Below are positions 5,376 to 11,874 of a stretch of 12,072 nt of DNA, in pieces (positions within the stretch are counted from its first letter, which is position 1; every line of letters begins with the position of its first letter). The notes beneath the pieces are model-generated. The model made no database searches. It was given only the letters and a program-made list of their open reading frames with translations, and was not told where the DNA came from. The DNA lies in NCBI GenBank assembly GCA_900555515.1, contig USLO01000040.1, positions 1-12,072 on the forward strand, in the 5' to 3' direction. Made by a program: the position numbers and the translations under genes. The stretch is from an uncultured Collinsella sp. GTDB taxonomy: Bacteria; Actinomycetota; Coriobacteriia; Coriobacteriales; Coriobacteriaceae.

Positions 5376-6775
5376 TTAACGGTCGTTTCGTTGCCGATAT
5401 GAAGTCGCCCCGCACCCCCGATAACGAGGAGCCGGCTGCCGAGCGCGCCTGCGACTTCCGCCCCGTCGACAAGGGCTTCACCGAGGAGATGGCGCTGGCC
5501 GAGGCCGAGCGCTGCCTTAACTGCAAGAAGCCGTTCTGTGTTGAGGGCTGCCCCGTCAACATCAACATCCCCCGCTTTATCGAGCAGATCCGCGAGAAGG
5601 ACTTCGGCGGCGCTCTCGATACCATCCGCGAGGACTCCATGCTTCCCGCCATCTGCGGCCGCGTCTGCCCGCAGGAGAACCAGTGCGAGGGCAAGTGCAT
5701 CCGTGGCAAGAAGTCCGAGCCCGTGGCCATCGGCCAGCTCGAGCGCTTCCTGGGTGACCGCCCCGAGCTCGCCTCTACGCCCAAGATGGCTCCCAAGAAC
5801 GGCAAGAAGGTCGCCGTCGTCGGTTCCGGCCCGTCCGGCATCACCTGCGCTGGCGAGCTCGCCCGCAACGGCTTTGACGTCACCGTCTTTGAGGCCTTCT
5901 TCACCGGCGGCGGCGTGCTGGTCTACGGCATCCCCGAGTTCCGTCTGCCCAAGGCAGTCGTCAAGCGCGAGATTGACGGCCTGGAGGACATGGGCGTCAA
6001 GTTTGAGTACAACTCCGTCGTGGGCAACATGGCCACGGCCGAGGAGCTGTTCGAGCAGGGCTTCGACGCCATCTACGTGGCGACCGGCGCTGGCCTGCCC
6101 AAGTTCCTCAACGTCCCCGGCGAGAACCTGCCCAACGTCTTCTTCGCAAACGAGTACCTCACCCGCGTGAACCTGATGAAGGCCAACAAGTTCCCCGAGT
6201 ACGACACCCCCACCAAGCACGGCAAGAACGTCGTCGTCTTTGGTGGCGGCAACGTGGCTATGGACGCCGTCCGTACCGCCAAGCGCCTGGGCGCCGAGCA
6301 CGCCATCATCGCTTACCGCCGTACCGAGGACGAGATGCCCTGCCGTCGCGCCGAGCTGCACCATGCCAAGGCCGAGGGCGTCGAGGTTCTGCCGCTCGTC
6401 TCCCCGCTCGAGTTTGTCGCTGGCGAGGACGGCTCCGTGTGCGCCGTCAAGGTCCAGAAGATGGAGCTCGGCGAGCCCGACGAGTCCGGCCGCCGTCGTC
6501 CGGTGCCCATCGAGGGCGCCATCGAGGAGATCCCCTGCGACGTCGCGATCTCGGCTATCGGCACCAACGCCAACCCCTTCGCAAAGAAGATCGGCGGCAA
6601 GATGGAGCTCAACAAGTGGGGCTACATCGTTGCCGACGAGGAGACCGGCCAGACCACCGATCCCCGCATCTGGGCCGGCGGCGACATCGTCACCGGTGCC
6701 GCTACGGTCATTCTGGCGATGGGCGCCGGCAAGAAGGCCGCTGCCTCCATCACCAAGAGCCTGCTGGGCGAGTAA
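5366..6775 (+). CDS. gltA: NADPH-dependent glutamate synthase-like flavoprotein (GltA/GltD type; NfnB subunit)
   Basis: The 469-residue protein is of the GltD/NfnB type. An N-terminal iron-sulfur domain has Cys50-x2-Cys53-x4-Cys58-x3-Cys62-Pro and Cys97-x3-Cys101-Pro...Cys107-x3-Cys111, enough for two [4Fe-4S] clusters. It is followed by the FAD motif VVGSGPSG (G153-S-G-P-S-G158) and a second Rossmann motif FGGGNVAMDAVRTAKRLGA (Gly293-295) for NADPH, then a C-terminal FAD contact IWAGGDIVTGAATVILAMGAGK. There is no glutamine amidotransferase subunit nearby. Its partner is the overlapping NfnA-type gene, so reversible electron bifurcation between NADPH, NAD+ and ferredoxin is more likely than glutamate synthesis. 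The start ATG lies inside the upstream gene. Automatic pipelines usually name this family gltA. Confidence 0.92.
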   Translation: MPLVNGRFVADMKSPRTPDNEEPAAERACDFRPVDKGFTEEMALAEAERCLNCKKPFCVEGCPVNINIPRFIEQIREKDFGGALDTIREDSMLPAICGRVCPQENQCEGKCIRGKKSEPVAIGQLERFLGDRPELASTPKMAPKNGKKVAVVGSGPSGITCAGELARNGFDVTVFEAFFTGGGVLVYGIPEFRLPKAVVKREIDGLEDMGVKFEYNSVVGNMATAEELFEQGFDAIYVATGAGLPKFLNVPGENLPNVFFANEYLTRVNLMKANKFPEYDTPTKHGKNVVVFGGGNVAMDAVRTAKRLGAEHAIIAYRRTEDEMPCRRAELHHAKAEGVEVLPLVSPLEFVAGEDGSVCAVKVQKMELGEPDESGRRRPVPIEGAIEEIPCDVAISAIGTNANPFAKKIGGKMELNKWGYIVADEETGQTTDPRIWAGGDIVTGAATVILAMGAGKKAAASITKSLLGE

Positions 6776-6803
6776 TCACCTGCAGCGCTAGCCATCAAAC
6801 GGC

Positions 6804-6843
6804 AAAGTCCCCGTCGAGCACACGCCCGGCGGGGACTTTTTTC
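6804..6843 (+). terminator. Rho-independent terminator of the nfnAB operon
   Basis: AAAGTCCCCG (6804-6813) pairs with CGGGGACTTT (6830-6839), with a 16-nt loop and a TTT run continuing to 6842. It starts 28 bases after the stop. Confidence 0.9.
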
Positions 6844-6854
6844 TATGCCGGCCG

Positions 6855-6900
6855 CCCCAACCACCACGATGGGGACAGGCACCTTTGTGGTGGTTTGGGG
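6855..6900. repeat. REP-like hairpin with GGGGACAGGCACC core (left copy)
   Basis: CCCCAACCACCAC (6855-6867) pairs with GTGGTGGTTTGGGG (6887-6900) apart from one bulged T; the loop holds ATGGGGACAGGCACCTTT. An inverted near-identical copy lies at 7192-7229. I recall GGGGACAGG-type palindromes as widespread REP-like intergenic repeats, sometimes linked to IS200-like REP transposases; none is encoded here. Confidence 0.7.
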
Positions 6901-6917
6901 CCTGACCGGTCGTTTTG

Positions 6918-7133
6918 TCTCAATCTGTAACAAATAGACCCTGTTGAGCCTCGTAGTTGTTACAGATCAAGATATTGTGCGAACATCCGCCTGTTCATCT
7001 CAATCTGTAACAGTTAGAGGCCAAATTCCTCGCTACATGTTACAGATCGAGACGTTAGGTTGGCGGCCGAACAGTTCGTCTCAATCTGTAACAGTTAGAG
7101 CCTTTTTCGCTGGCTTGGTGTTACAGATCGAGA
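6918..7133. repeat. Array of three 55-nt hairpin repeats (period 80-81 nt)
   Basis: The units are 6918-6972, 6998-7052 and 7079-7133. Each starts TCTCAATCTGTAACA and ends TGTTACAGATC(A/G)AGA, making a 15-bp stem around a 25-nt loop. The units are separated by 25-26 nt of unrelated sequence. On the minus strand all 15 positions pair in every copy, the differences being G-U wobbles. On the plus strand the same positions would be A-C mismatches. The minus-strand loops can form inner stems that change together: AGCC/GGCT in the 7079 copy and GAGG/CCTC in the 6998 copy. This suggests a structured RNA read from the minus strand, or a multicopy palindromic repeat. There is no gene in the rest of this gap (6776-7236). 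Confidence 0.8.
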
Positions 7134-7191
7134 TTTGGCAAAAGCCGAGGATAGGCACTGCCGCCAAAGCCTTCCCCTCCGCCTAAAACAA

Positions 7192-7229
7192 AAACCACCA
7201 CAAAGGTGCCTGTCCCCTTGTGGTGGTTT
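7192..7229 (-). terminator. Terminator of the cytidylate-kinase-like gene, made of a REP-like hairpin (right copy)
   Basis: On the minus strand AAACCACCAC (7229-7220) pairs with GTGGTGGTTT (7201-7192), followed by TTGTTTTAGG. The loop is AAGGGGACAGGCACCTTT, the same as the 6855-6900 repeat but in opposite orientation. It lies 7 bases after the stop codon of the minus-strand gene at 7237-7860. Confidence 0.8.
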
Positions 7230-7236
7230 CGACCGG

Positions 7237-7860
7237 TTAGCCTTCGAGCTGCGCCATCTTGTAGCGGTAGGCAGCGGCGATAACGTCTTTACAACCCTCG
7301 CGGCCCAGCTTGGCGCGGTTGACGACGATGTCTTTACCGCTCGTCATCTTCCACTTGCCGGCGCTATAGCGCTTATAGAACGCCTCGCGCGCCTTCTGCT
7401 GCTGTTTGACCAGCTTGGCGCCCTTCTTTTTGTTAAGGCCACGCTTCTTGCGCACAATCTCGACGCGGTCCTCAAAGGGTGCGGTCACCAACACGGCAAT
7501 GTGGCTGGGGTTGTTGCGCAGCAGGTAATCGGACAGACGGCCTTCGATAATGCAGCTCTCGGTCTCGCCCAGATCCAAAATCACCTGGCTCATCTTTTGG
7601 AACAACTTATCCGAGTACGAACGCGCATCGTAGCGGTCGGGCAGAAACGCCATGTTCTCCACGGCCAGACGCTCATCATAGGCGGCCATCTTATCGAGCG
7701 ACTCGCCCGCGCGCAGCGACGCACGTACCAGCAGCTCGTTATCGTACAGCGGAATCCCCAACTCGTCGGCAAGCATGCGGCCAATCTCGTGGCCCTCGGC
7801 GCCAAAGTCGCGCGCGATGGTAATGACCACAGGATTCTTCTTATTCTCCAGATCGCTCAT
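7237..7860 (-). CDS. Cytidylate kinase-like family protein
   Basis: The 207-residue protein is of the cytidylate-kinase-like (AAK/Cmk-like 2) type, a P-loop kinase family. The N-terminal strand-loop VVITIARDFGAEGHEIGRMLA (11-31) is the family's variant phosphate loop, with G-A-E-G-H-E-I-G in place of GxxGxGK[ST]. Then come LGIPLYDNELL, an ESCIIEGRLSDYLL segment, and a Lys/Arg-rich lid (RKKRGLNKKKGAKLVKQQQKAREAFYKRYS, about 137-166), followed by W-x-M-x-S-G-K-D-I-V-V-N. True substrates of this subfamily are poorly established, so CMP phosphorylation is not certain. AAAGGA (7872-7867 on the minus strand) supports the start. The gene is convergent with nfnAB and stands alone, ending in the REP-type terminator. 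Confidence 0.85.
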   Translation of the reverse strand: MSDLENKKNPVVITIARDFGAEGHEIGRMLADELGIPLYDNELLVRASLRAGESLDKMAAYDERLAVENMAFLPDRYDARSYSDKLFQKMSQVILDLGETESCIIEGRLSDYLLRNNPSHIAVLVTAPFEDRVEIVRKKRGLNKKKGAKLVKQQQKAREAFYKRYSAGKWKMTSGKDIVVNRAKLGREGCKDVIAAAYRYKMAQLEG

Positions 7861-7924
7861 CGCGATTCCTTTCTAACAAATGAGAAATAGGCGATTCCTG
7901 ATTCCCATTTTGTCACTTACGACC

Positions 7925-8032
7925 GTCCTGGTTTCTCAAGTGCGGCAGATTGCCCCGAAAGAGGAGCGCCGCGTACTAAATGTACGCAAGCGACGATTGA
8001 GGGGCAAGGTGCCGTGCTTGGGGAAGCAGGAC
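7925..8032 (+). ncRNA. Candidate structured RNA: 108-nt extended hairpin
   Basis: GTCCTG (7925-7930) pairs with 8027-8032. After a single G-G mismatch, a 16-bp helix (7932-7947 with 8010-8025) follows, then a GA/GG internal loop, TTGCCCC/GGGGCAA (7950-7956 with 8001-8007), a purine-rich internal loop, CGC/GCG, and GCGTAC-TAAAT-GTACGC at the tip. The 16-bp helix includes four G-U wobbles in plus-strand RNA that would be A-C mismatches on the minus strand, favouring a plus-strand transcript. No promoter or T tract is evident, and the last base is the stop-codon end of the minus-strand permease. It could instead be a dispersed repeat. Confidence 0.5.
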
Positions 8033-8670
8033 TATGCGGCCACCATTCGCCTCTGATATGCGCGAACCAGCAGCGAGATACCAAAGTTGAGCACAAAGTA
8101 CATCGCAAACACCAGGCCGTAGAGCATAAGCACCTGCGACAAGTCAATCGCGTGGGCCATCACGACATTTGCCGTGTACATGAGCTCGGCCACGTTAATG
8201 CCCGAAAGATACGAGCTGTCCTTGATGACGGTCGTGCACTGGCTAAACAGCGCCGGAATGATCGTCTTAAACGTCTGCGGCAGAATGATGTAGCGCATGG
8301 TGGCAAAGAAGCCAAAGCCCTGGCTCTGCGCTGCCTCAAACTGGCCGCGCGGAATCGAGTTGAGGCCGCCGCGCACAATCTCAGCCATAACAGCGCTGGT
8401 AAACAGCGTAAAGGCGATGGTCGAAATCACAATGTCCAAACCCTGCACCGTAAAGTAGATAAAAAGGATCCACAGCAGGTTCGGCGTGCAACGGAACAGC
8501 TCGATATAGGCACTCACCAAAATACGGAACGGGCGGGGCGCATAGCTTTTAACAAGCGCCAGCACCGTGCCAAAGATGAGCGAGAAAAAGATCGACAGCA
8601 CCGAGATCTCGATTGTCTTAACAAAGCCGCCCCAAATGTAGAGCAGGTTGGTTGCGTTGAAGATTTCCAT
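8032..8670 (-). CDS. Polar amino acid ABC transporter permease (HisM/GlnP family)
   Basis: This 212-residue inner-membrane permease belongs to the His/Glu/Gln/Arg/opine family. A hydrophobic N-terminal helix (about 18-40) is followed by further segments near 50-78, 80-98, 130-150 and 182-203, consistent with the five-helix plan. The cytoplasmic EAA loop that contacts the ATPase runs from EIVRGGLNSIPRGQFEAAQSQGF to LPQTF (97-134). GAGGAGG inside the end of the upstream permease gene, 8 bases before the ATG at 8670, sets the start. Only 3 bases separate the two genes, so co-translation is expected. It is the last gene of the importer operon; instead of a typical terminator, the long hairpin 7925-8032 starts at its stop codon. 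Confidence 0.93.
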   Translation of the reverse strand: MEIFNATNLLYIWGGFVKTIEISVLSIFFSLIFGTVLALVKSYAPRPFRILVSAYIELFRCTPNLLWILFIYFTVQGLDIVISTIAFTLFTSAVMAEIVRGGLNSIPRGQFEAAQSQGFGFFATMRYIILPQTFKTIIPALFSQCTTVIKDSSYLSGINVAELMYTANVVMAHAIDLSQVLMLYGLVFAMYFVLNFGISLLVRAYQRRMVAA

Positions 8671-8673
8671 GCG

Positions 8674-9420
8674 CTAGGCCTCCTCTACGTTGTCGAGCCC
8701 CAGCTCGGCCAGGCTCACACCGCGCGGACGCTCCTTGGAGCGGCGCTCGAGCCACTGCACCAGTATGGCGAGCGGAAAGCAGATGATGAAGTACATAAGG
8801 CAGCAGACGATGTATCCCTGCAGGTAACCGTACAGACTCACAAAGTTGTCGGAACGGTACATAAGGTCGCCGCCGGCCACAAGCGCCAGCACCGACGTAT
8901 TCTTGACCAGGTTGAGCGCCTGGTTGCACAGCGGCGGCAGAATGATCTTGAATGTCTGGGGCAGTACGATGTACCAGTACGCCTGCGCACGGGTGAAGCC
9001 CTGGCTCTGGGCCGCCTCCATCTGACCGCGCGGAACCGCCTCGATACCAGTGCGGATGACCTCCGAAATGTAGGCCGCGTGATACAGACCCACGCCCAAG
9101 AAGCCCAGCACGAACGGCGCGATGCGCACCGGCTGGTCGGCACCGGTTATGGCCTGCAAAAACTGCGGACCGGCCATGTACATAAAGAGCACCTGCACGG
9201 GCAACGGGGTGTTCTGGTAAAACTCCACGTACACGCGGCTTATGGCGCGCAGCACGCGCGAGCGAGTGGTAGAGAACACGCCCAGCAGCGTGCCCAGCAC
9301 CAGCGACAACAGCAGGCCGGCAACGACCACTTGCAGCGTCACGCCAAAGCCCTCCCAGAAGGGCCCCATATTTTGAAATGTCGTCGACCAACGGTCGGCG
9401 TCAAATAATCCTTCGAGCAT
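8674..9420 (-). CDS. Polar amino acid ABC transporter permease (HisM/GlnP family), second subunit
   Basis: The permease has 248 residues from the ATG at 9420. A longer frame begins at TTG 9453 but overlaps the preceding gene and lacks a ribosome site, whereas AAGGAAGG (9434-9427 on the minus strand) fits ATG 9420. Hydrophobic helices lie around 24-49, 62-90, 100-120, 155-180 and 198-222. The EAA loop spans EVIRTGIEAVPRGQMEAAQSQGF to LPQTF (120-157) and closely matches that of the second permease, so the two probably form a heterodimeric channel. The tail after 225 is charged (ERRSKERPRG...DNVEEA). The PEB1-like binding protein gene is immediately upstream, with a 25-base gap. Confidence 0.93.
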   Translation of the reverse strand: MLEGLFDADRWSTTFQNMGPFWEGFGVTLQVVVAGLLLSLVLGTLLGVFSTTRSRVLRAISRVYVEFYQNTPLPVQVLFMYMAGPQFLQAITGADQPVRIAPFVLGFLGVGLYHAAYISEVIRTGIEAVPRGQMEAAQSQGFTRAQAYWYIVLPQTFKIILPPLCNQALNLVKNTSVLALVAGGDLMYRSDNFVSLYGYLQGYIVCCLMYFIICFPLAILVQWLERRSKERPRGVSLAELGLDNVEEA

Positions 9421-9445
9421 TTGATTCCTTCCTTGGACGATGCGC

Positions 9446-10321
9446 CTATACAAGACCCCAGGTCTTGACCTCTTGGTCGAGCCAGCCGTCGGCCAGGCGA
9501 TCGCAAATCACCTGATCGACCACGGCCGAAAGGTCGCAGCCCTTCTTGGTCGCCACGCCGTAGCCCTGCTCGCCAAACTTGACCTCGGGCTGCAGCAGCT
9601 CAACGGTCTCGTTCATGTAACCGGCCAGCGTGGAGCGGTCCATGGCAAAGACGTCGATATTGCCGGCGTCGAGCGAGCTCTTGATGATGGGATAGCCGCT
9701 AAAGGCCCTAAACTCTGGCTTGCAGCTAAAGCCGTTGTCCTTGATCATCTGCTCGATCAGGCCCTGCGTGGTAGCACCCTGGCTCACGCCGATGACCTTG
9801 CCGTCCAGATCCTCAATCGAGGTAAAGCCCGAACGCTTCTTGACCATGAGCCCCACGTAGTCGGTGCGGTACGGCGTCGAGAAATCCCAGCTCTTCTTGC
9901 GCTCGTCGGTGATGGTGTAGGTCGCCGCGACCACGTCGAGTTGGCCGTTATCGATCAGCGGGCCGCGTGTCTTGGGCGTTACGTCGGTAAACTCGACAAG
10001 CTCCTGGGCGCGGGCCTCCTTGTAGCTCACGCCAAAGACGGCAGCGGCGATCTGGTAGCACAAATCGACTTCCATGCCCTCAAAGCGGCCCTTGGCGGTG
10101 TCGTAATAGCCATAGCCGGGAACGTCCTTCTTAACGCCGGCATTCAGATGGCCACGCGACTTGATGGCCGCAAGCTTGGACCCCTTGTCGGAACCCTCGC
10201 CGCCGGCGGAGTTGCCGCAACCGGTAAGCGCGGTCCCCGTCAGCGCGAGCATGCCGGCGCCCGCCAGCTGCAAAAAGTGGCGGCGCGACACGGCCGCCCT
10301 CGTCATATCCGTCATGTCCAT
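9446..10321 (-). CDS. Amino acid ABC transporter substrate-binding lipoprotein (PEB1/GlnH-like, Tat-type signal)
   Basis: This is a periplasmic-binding-protein family 3 protein anchored as a lipoprotein on the outer face of the membrane. The N-terminus carries a twin-arginine motif, SRRHFLQLAGAG, a hydrophobic stretch, and a lipobox LTGC; cleavage would leave the Cys (residue 35 from the ATG used) for lipidation. After a Gly/Ser linker, the binding domain shows EGMEVDLCYQIA, TPKTRGPLIDNGQLDVVAATYTITDERK, FSTPYRTDYVGLMV and GKVIGVSQGATT. These blocks resemble the aspartate/glutamate receptor PEB1 of Campylobacter as I recall it, so acidic amino acids are the likely ligands. AGG 7 bases before ATG 10321 favours that start over the adjacent GTG 10324. 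The gap to the ATPase gene is about 8 bases. Confidence 0.93.
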   Translation of the reverse strand: MDMTDMTRAAVSRRHFLQLAGAGMLALTGTALTGCGNSAGGEGSDKGSKLAAIKSRGHLNAGVKKDVPGYGYYDTAKGRFEGMEVDLCYQIAAAVFGVSYKEARAQELVEFTDVTPKTRGPLIDNGQLDVVAATYTITDERKKSWDFSTPYRTDYVGLMVKKRSGFTSIEDLDGKVIGVSQGATTQGLIEQMIKDNGFSCKPEFRAFSGYPIIKSSLDAGNIDVFAMDRSTLAGYMNETVELLQPEVKFGEQGYGVATKKGCDLSAVVDQVICDRLADGWLDQEVKTWGLV

Positions 10322-10329
10322 CACCGCGC

Positions 10330-11061
10330 CTAGTGCAGAATCTTGGACAGGAACTCGCGGCAGCGCGGGTTCTCGGGGTTATCGAAGAAGTGCTCGGGCG
10401 TGCCCTCCTCCAGAATGCGGCCGTCCTCCATAAAGATGACGCGGTCGGCCACCTGACGCGCAAAACCCATCTCGTGCGTCACGCAGATCATGGTGATGTC
10501 CTCCTGCGCGAGCTCAATCATAACGTCCAGAACCTCCTGGACCATCTCGGGGTCGAGCGCCGAGGTCGGCTCGTCAAACAGGATGATGGGCTGCTTGGTG
10601 CACAGGGCACGGGCGATGGCGATGCGCTGCTGCTGACCACCCGAGAGATTCTGCGGATACTCGCCGGCCTTATGTGCCATGCCGACGCGCTTGAGCGCAG
10701 CGATGGCGATCTCGGTCGCCTCCTCCTTGCTCTTCTTTTGCAGTTTGATGGGCGCGAGCGTCAGGTTGCCCAGCACCGTCATGTTGGGATACAGGTTGAA
10801 CTGCTGAAACACCATGGAACTATACTTGCGAGCCATCTCCAGGTGATTCTTTTTGGTGAGCGGCGTACCGTCGATGACAACCTCGCCCGACGTGGGCTCC
10901 TCCAGATAATCGACGCAACGGATGAGCGTCGATTTACCCGAGCCGGAAGGCCCGATCATTACGAGCTTCTCGCCACGTTTGACGGTGAGGTTGATATCTT
11001 TGAGCACATGCAGGTCGCCAAAGTACTTGTTGAGATGCTTGATCTCGATCATGTCTGCCAT
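10330..11061 (-). CDS. Amino acid ABC transporter ATP-binding protein (GlnQ-type)
   Basis: The 243-residue ATPase of the polar amino acid importer acts as a dimer on the cytoplasmic side. Walker A is GPSGSGKST (37-45), the Q-loop lies at VFQQFNLYP (84-92), the signature is LSGGQQQR (139-146), Walker B ILFDEPTSALD (160-170) has catalytic Glu164, and the H-loop is VTHEMG (His196). Length and motifs are standard. AAGGGA lies just upstream of ATG 11061. It is the first gene of the four-gene operon (ATPase, binding protein, permease, permease). The GlnQ label denotes family only; the substrate is suggested by the binding protein. Confidence 0.96.
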   Translation of the reverse strand: MADMIEIKHLNKYFGDLHVLKDINLTVKRGEKLVMIGPSGSGKSTLIRCVDYLEEPTSGEVVIDGTPLTKKNHLEMARKYSSMVFQQFNLYPNMTVLGNLTLAPIKLQKKSKEEATEIAIAALKRVGMAHKAGEYPQNLSGGQQQRIAIARALCTKQPIILFDEPTSALDPEMVQEVLDVMIELAQEDITMICVTHEMGFARQVADRVIFMEDGRILEEGTPEHFFDNPENPRCREFLSKILH

Positions 11062-11096
11062 GAATGTCCCTTCCCTGCGTTTACACGAGTTGAACT

Positions 11097-11102
11097 ATTG
11101 TA
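11097..11102 (-). promoter_or_regulatory. -10 box of the amino acid ABC operon promoter
   Basis: On the minus strand TACAAT (11102-11097) lies about 36 bases before the ATPase start, giving a short leader. The sequence 17 bases further upstream (CTGCGG) is a poor -35 match. Confidence 0.45.
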
Positions 11103-11167
11103 CGGAAAGAACCACGTTTCCGCAGCCCACACTACATTCCCGTAAAGAACCCGCAACCTTCCACCCA

Positions 11168-11234
11168 CTCATTGGGGACAGACTTAAATGAGTACCTGCT
11201 CATTGGGCACTCATTTAAGCCCGTCCCCAATGAG
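11168..11234. repeat. REP/REPIN-like hairpin with GGGGACAG core
   Basis: A 26-bp imperfect inverted repeat (11168-11193 with 11209-11234) has outer arms CTCATTGGGGAC/GTCCCCAATGAG and inner arms CTTAAATGAGT/ACTCATTTAAG, with a 15-nt loop. The two unequal positions are G-U wobbles on the minus strand. The GGGGACAG core is shared with the repeats at 6855-6900 and 7192-7229. The remainder of the gap (11235-11320) holds nothing I recognise. Confidence 0.65.
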
Positions 11235-11322
11235 CGCCCGCGGGGGACGCCCTTCCTCCAACCGCCCTTGTTGAGCATAAGTCAGCGAAAACCGTACACG
11301 CGAGCAAGGTGACGTGAAATGA

Positions 11323-11351
11323 AAGGGCGCAGACCTTATGGTCGCGCCCTT
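11323..11351 (-). terminator. Rho-independent terminator downstream of the YqeY gene
   Basis: AAGGGCGC plus GACC pair with GGTC plus GCGCCCTT (11323-11330, 11332-11335, 11340-11343 and 11344-11351; a single bulged A, TTAT loop). On the minus strand TCATTTC follows. It lies about 80 bases after the stop. Confidence 0.55.
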
Positions 11352-11399
11352 GAAATTGAACGTCAGATTGCCGCGTGTGCGGGTTTGCAGCGTCGAGCC

Positions 11400-11427
11400 G
11401 TTACGCGGTTTGGTAAAACCGCGTAAC
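11400..11427. repeat. Perfect 12-bp hairpin directly after the YqeY gene
   Basis: GTTACGCGGTTT (11400-11411) is the exact complement of AAACCGCGTAAC (11416-11427), with a 4-nt loop. On the minus strand it starts 3 bases after the stop codon. There is no T tract, so it is better read as a 3' stabilising hairpin or weak terminator than as a standard intrinsic terminator. Confidence 0.6.
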
Positions 11428-11430
11428 AAA

Positions 11431-11874
11431 TTACGCCAATTTTGCTCCGACGATCTTTGCCGCGGCCGGCTTGTCGAAGTTGCCGCCGGTGGCCTTGCCG
11501 AGTGCACCCATAACCTGGCCCATCTGCTTCTTGGACGTGGCACCCAGCTCGGCGATAACCTGCTCGATCAGGGCCTCGAGCTCCTCACCCGAAACCTGCG
11601 CGGGCAGCAGGCTCTCCAGAATCTTGACCTGCTCGGTCAGGTTGTCGGTACGCTCTTGGTCGGTACCGGCCTTGATGGACATCTCCAACGTCTCGCTCGT
11701 CTGCTTAATCAAACGCTTGATCATGCTGTTGACGTCTTCCTCGGTCACATCGCGGCGCTCGTTGACCTCGATATTCTTCACCTCGGCCTTGACCTGGCGA
11801 ATGATGGACAGGCGAACCTTGTCCTTGGCCTTCATGGCCGCAATCATTTCCTTCTGCAGCTCTTCGTTGGTCAT
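11431..11874 (-). CDS. GatB/YqeY domain-containing protein
   Basis: The small 147-residue, soluble, mostly helical protein belongs to the GatB/YqeY tail-domain family. Landmarks are MTNEELQKEMIAAMKAKDKVRLSIIRQV at the start, RDVTEEDVNSMIKRLIKQ (41-58), LESLLPAQVSGEELEALI (87-103), and MGQVMGALGKATGGNFDKPAAAKIV near the end, the glycine-rich motif shared with the GatB C-terminus. The stand-alone protein's role is not firmly established; a tRNA-related role is presumed from the GatB similarity. A frame extends to GTG 11910, but GAGGAGG (8 bases before ATG 11874) clearly marks the start here. It is co-directional with the partial gene upstream, 54 bases away, and may share its transcript. Confidence 0.93.
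   Translation of the reverse strand: MTNEELQKEMIAAMKAKDKVRLSIIRQVKAEVKNIEVNERRDVTEEDVNSMIKRLIKQTSETLEMSIKAGTDQERTDNLTEQVKILESLLPAQVSGEELEALIEQVIAELGATSKKQMGQVMGALGKATGGNFDKPAAAKIVGAKLA

Noticed and set aside
4200..6364. Long minus-strand frames opposite the nfnAB genes (390 and 330 codons)
   Set aside because: They are antisense shadows with repetitive Leu/Ala/Gly/Asp composition, and the first also runs through the 4181-4345 repeat; the plus-strand genes carry full family motifs.
6918..7133. CRISPR array
   Set aside because: There are only three units, each a 55-nt palindrome with an internally variable loop, 25-26-nt spacers and no cas genes; the pattern fits hairpin repeats instead.
6944..7186. 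80-codon plus-strand frame with repeated SQSVTVR peptides
   Set aside because: The peptide repeat is just the translation of the 55-nt hairpin repeats; there is no ribosome site.
8014..9408. 464-codon plus-strand frame opposite the permeases
   Set aside because: Its His/Arg/Gln-rich composition is typical of a frame antisense to hydrophobic membrane proteins; both permeases are clear on the other strand.
8674..9453. Upstream TTG start for the second permease
   Set aside because: It overlaps the binding-protein gene and has no ribosome site, whereas ATG 9420 has AAGGAAGG at good spacing.
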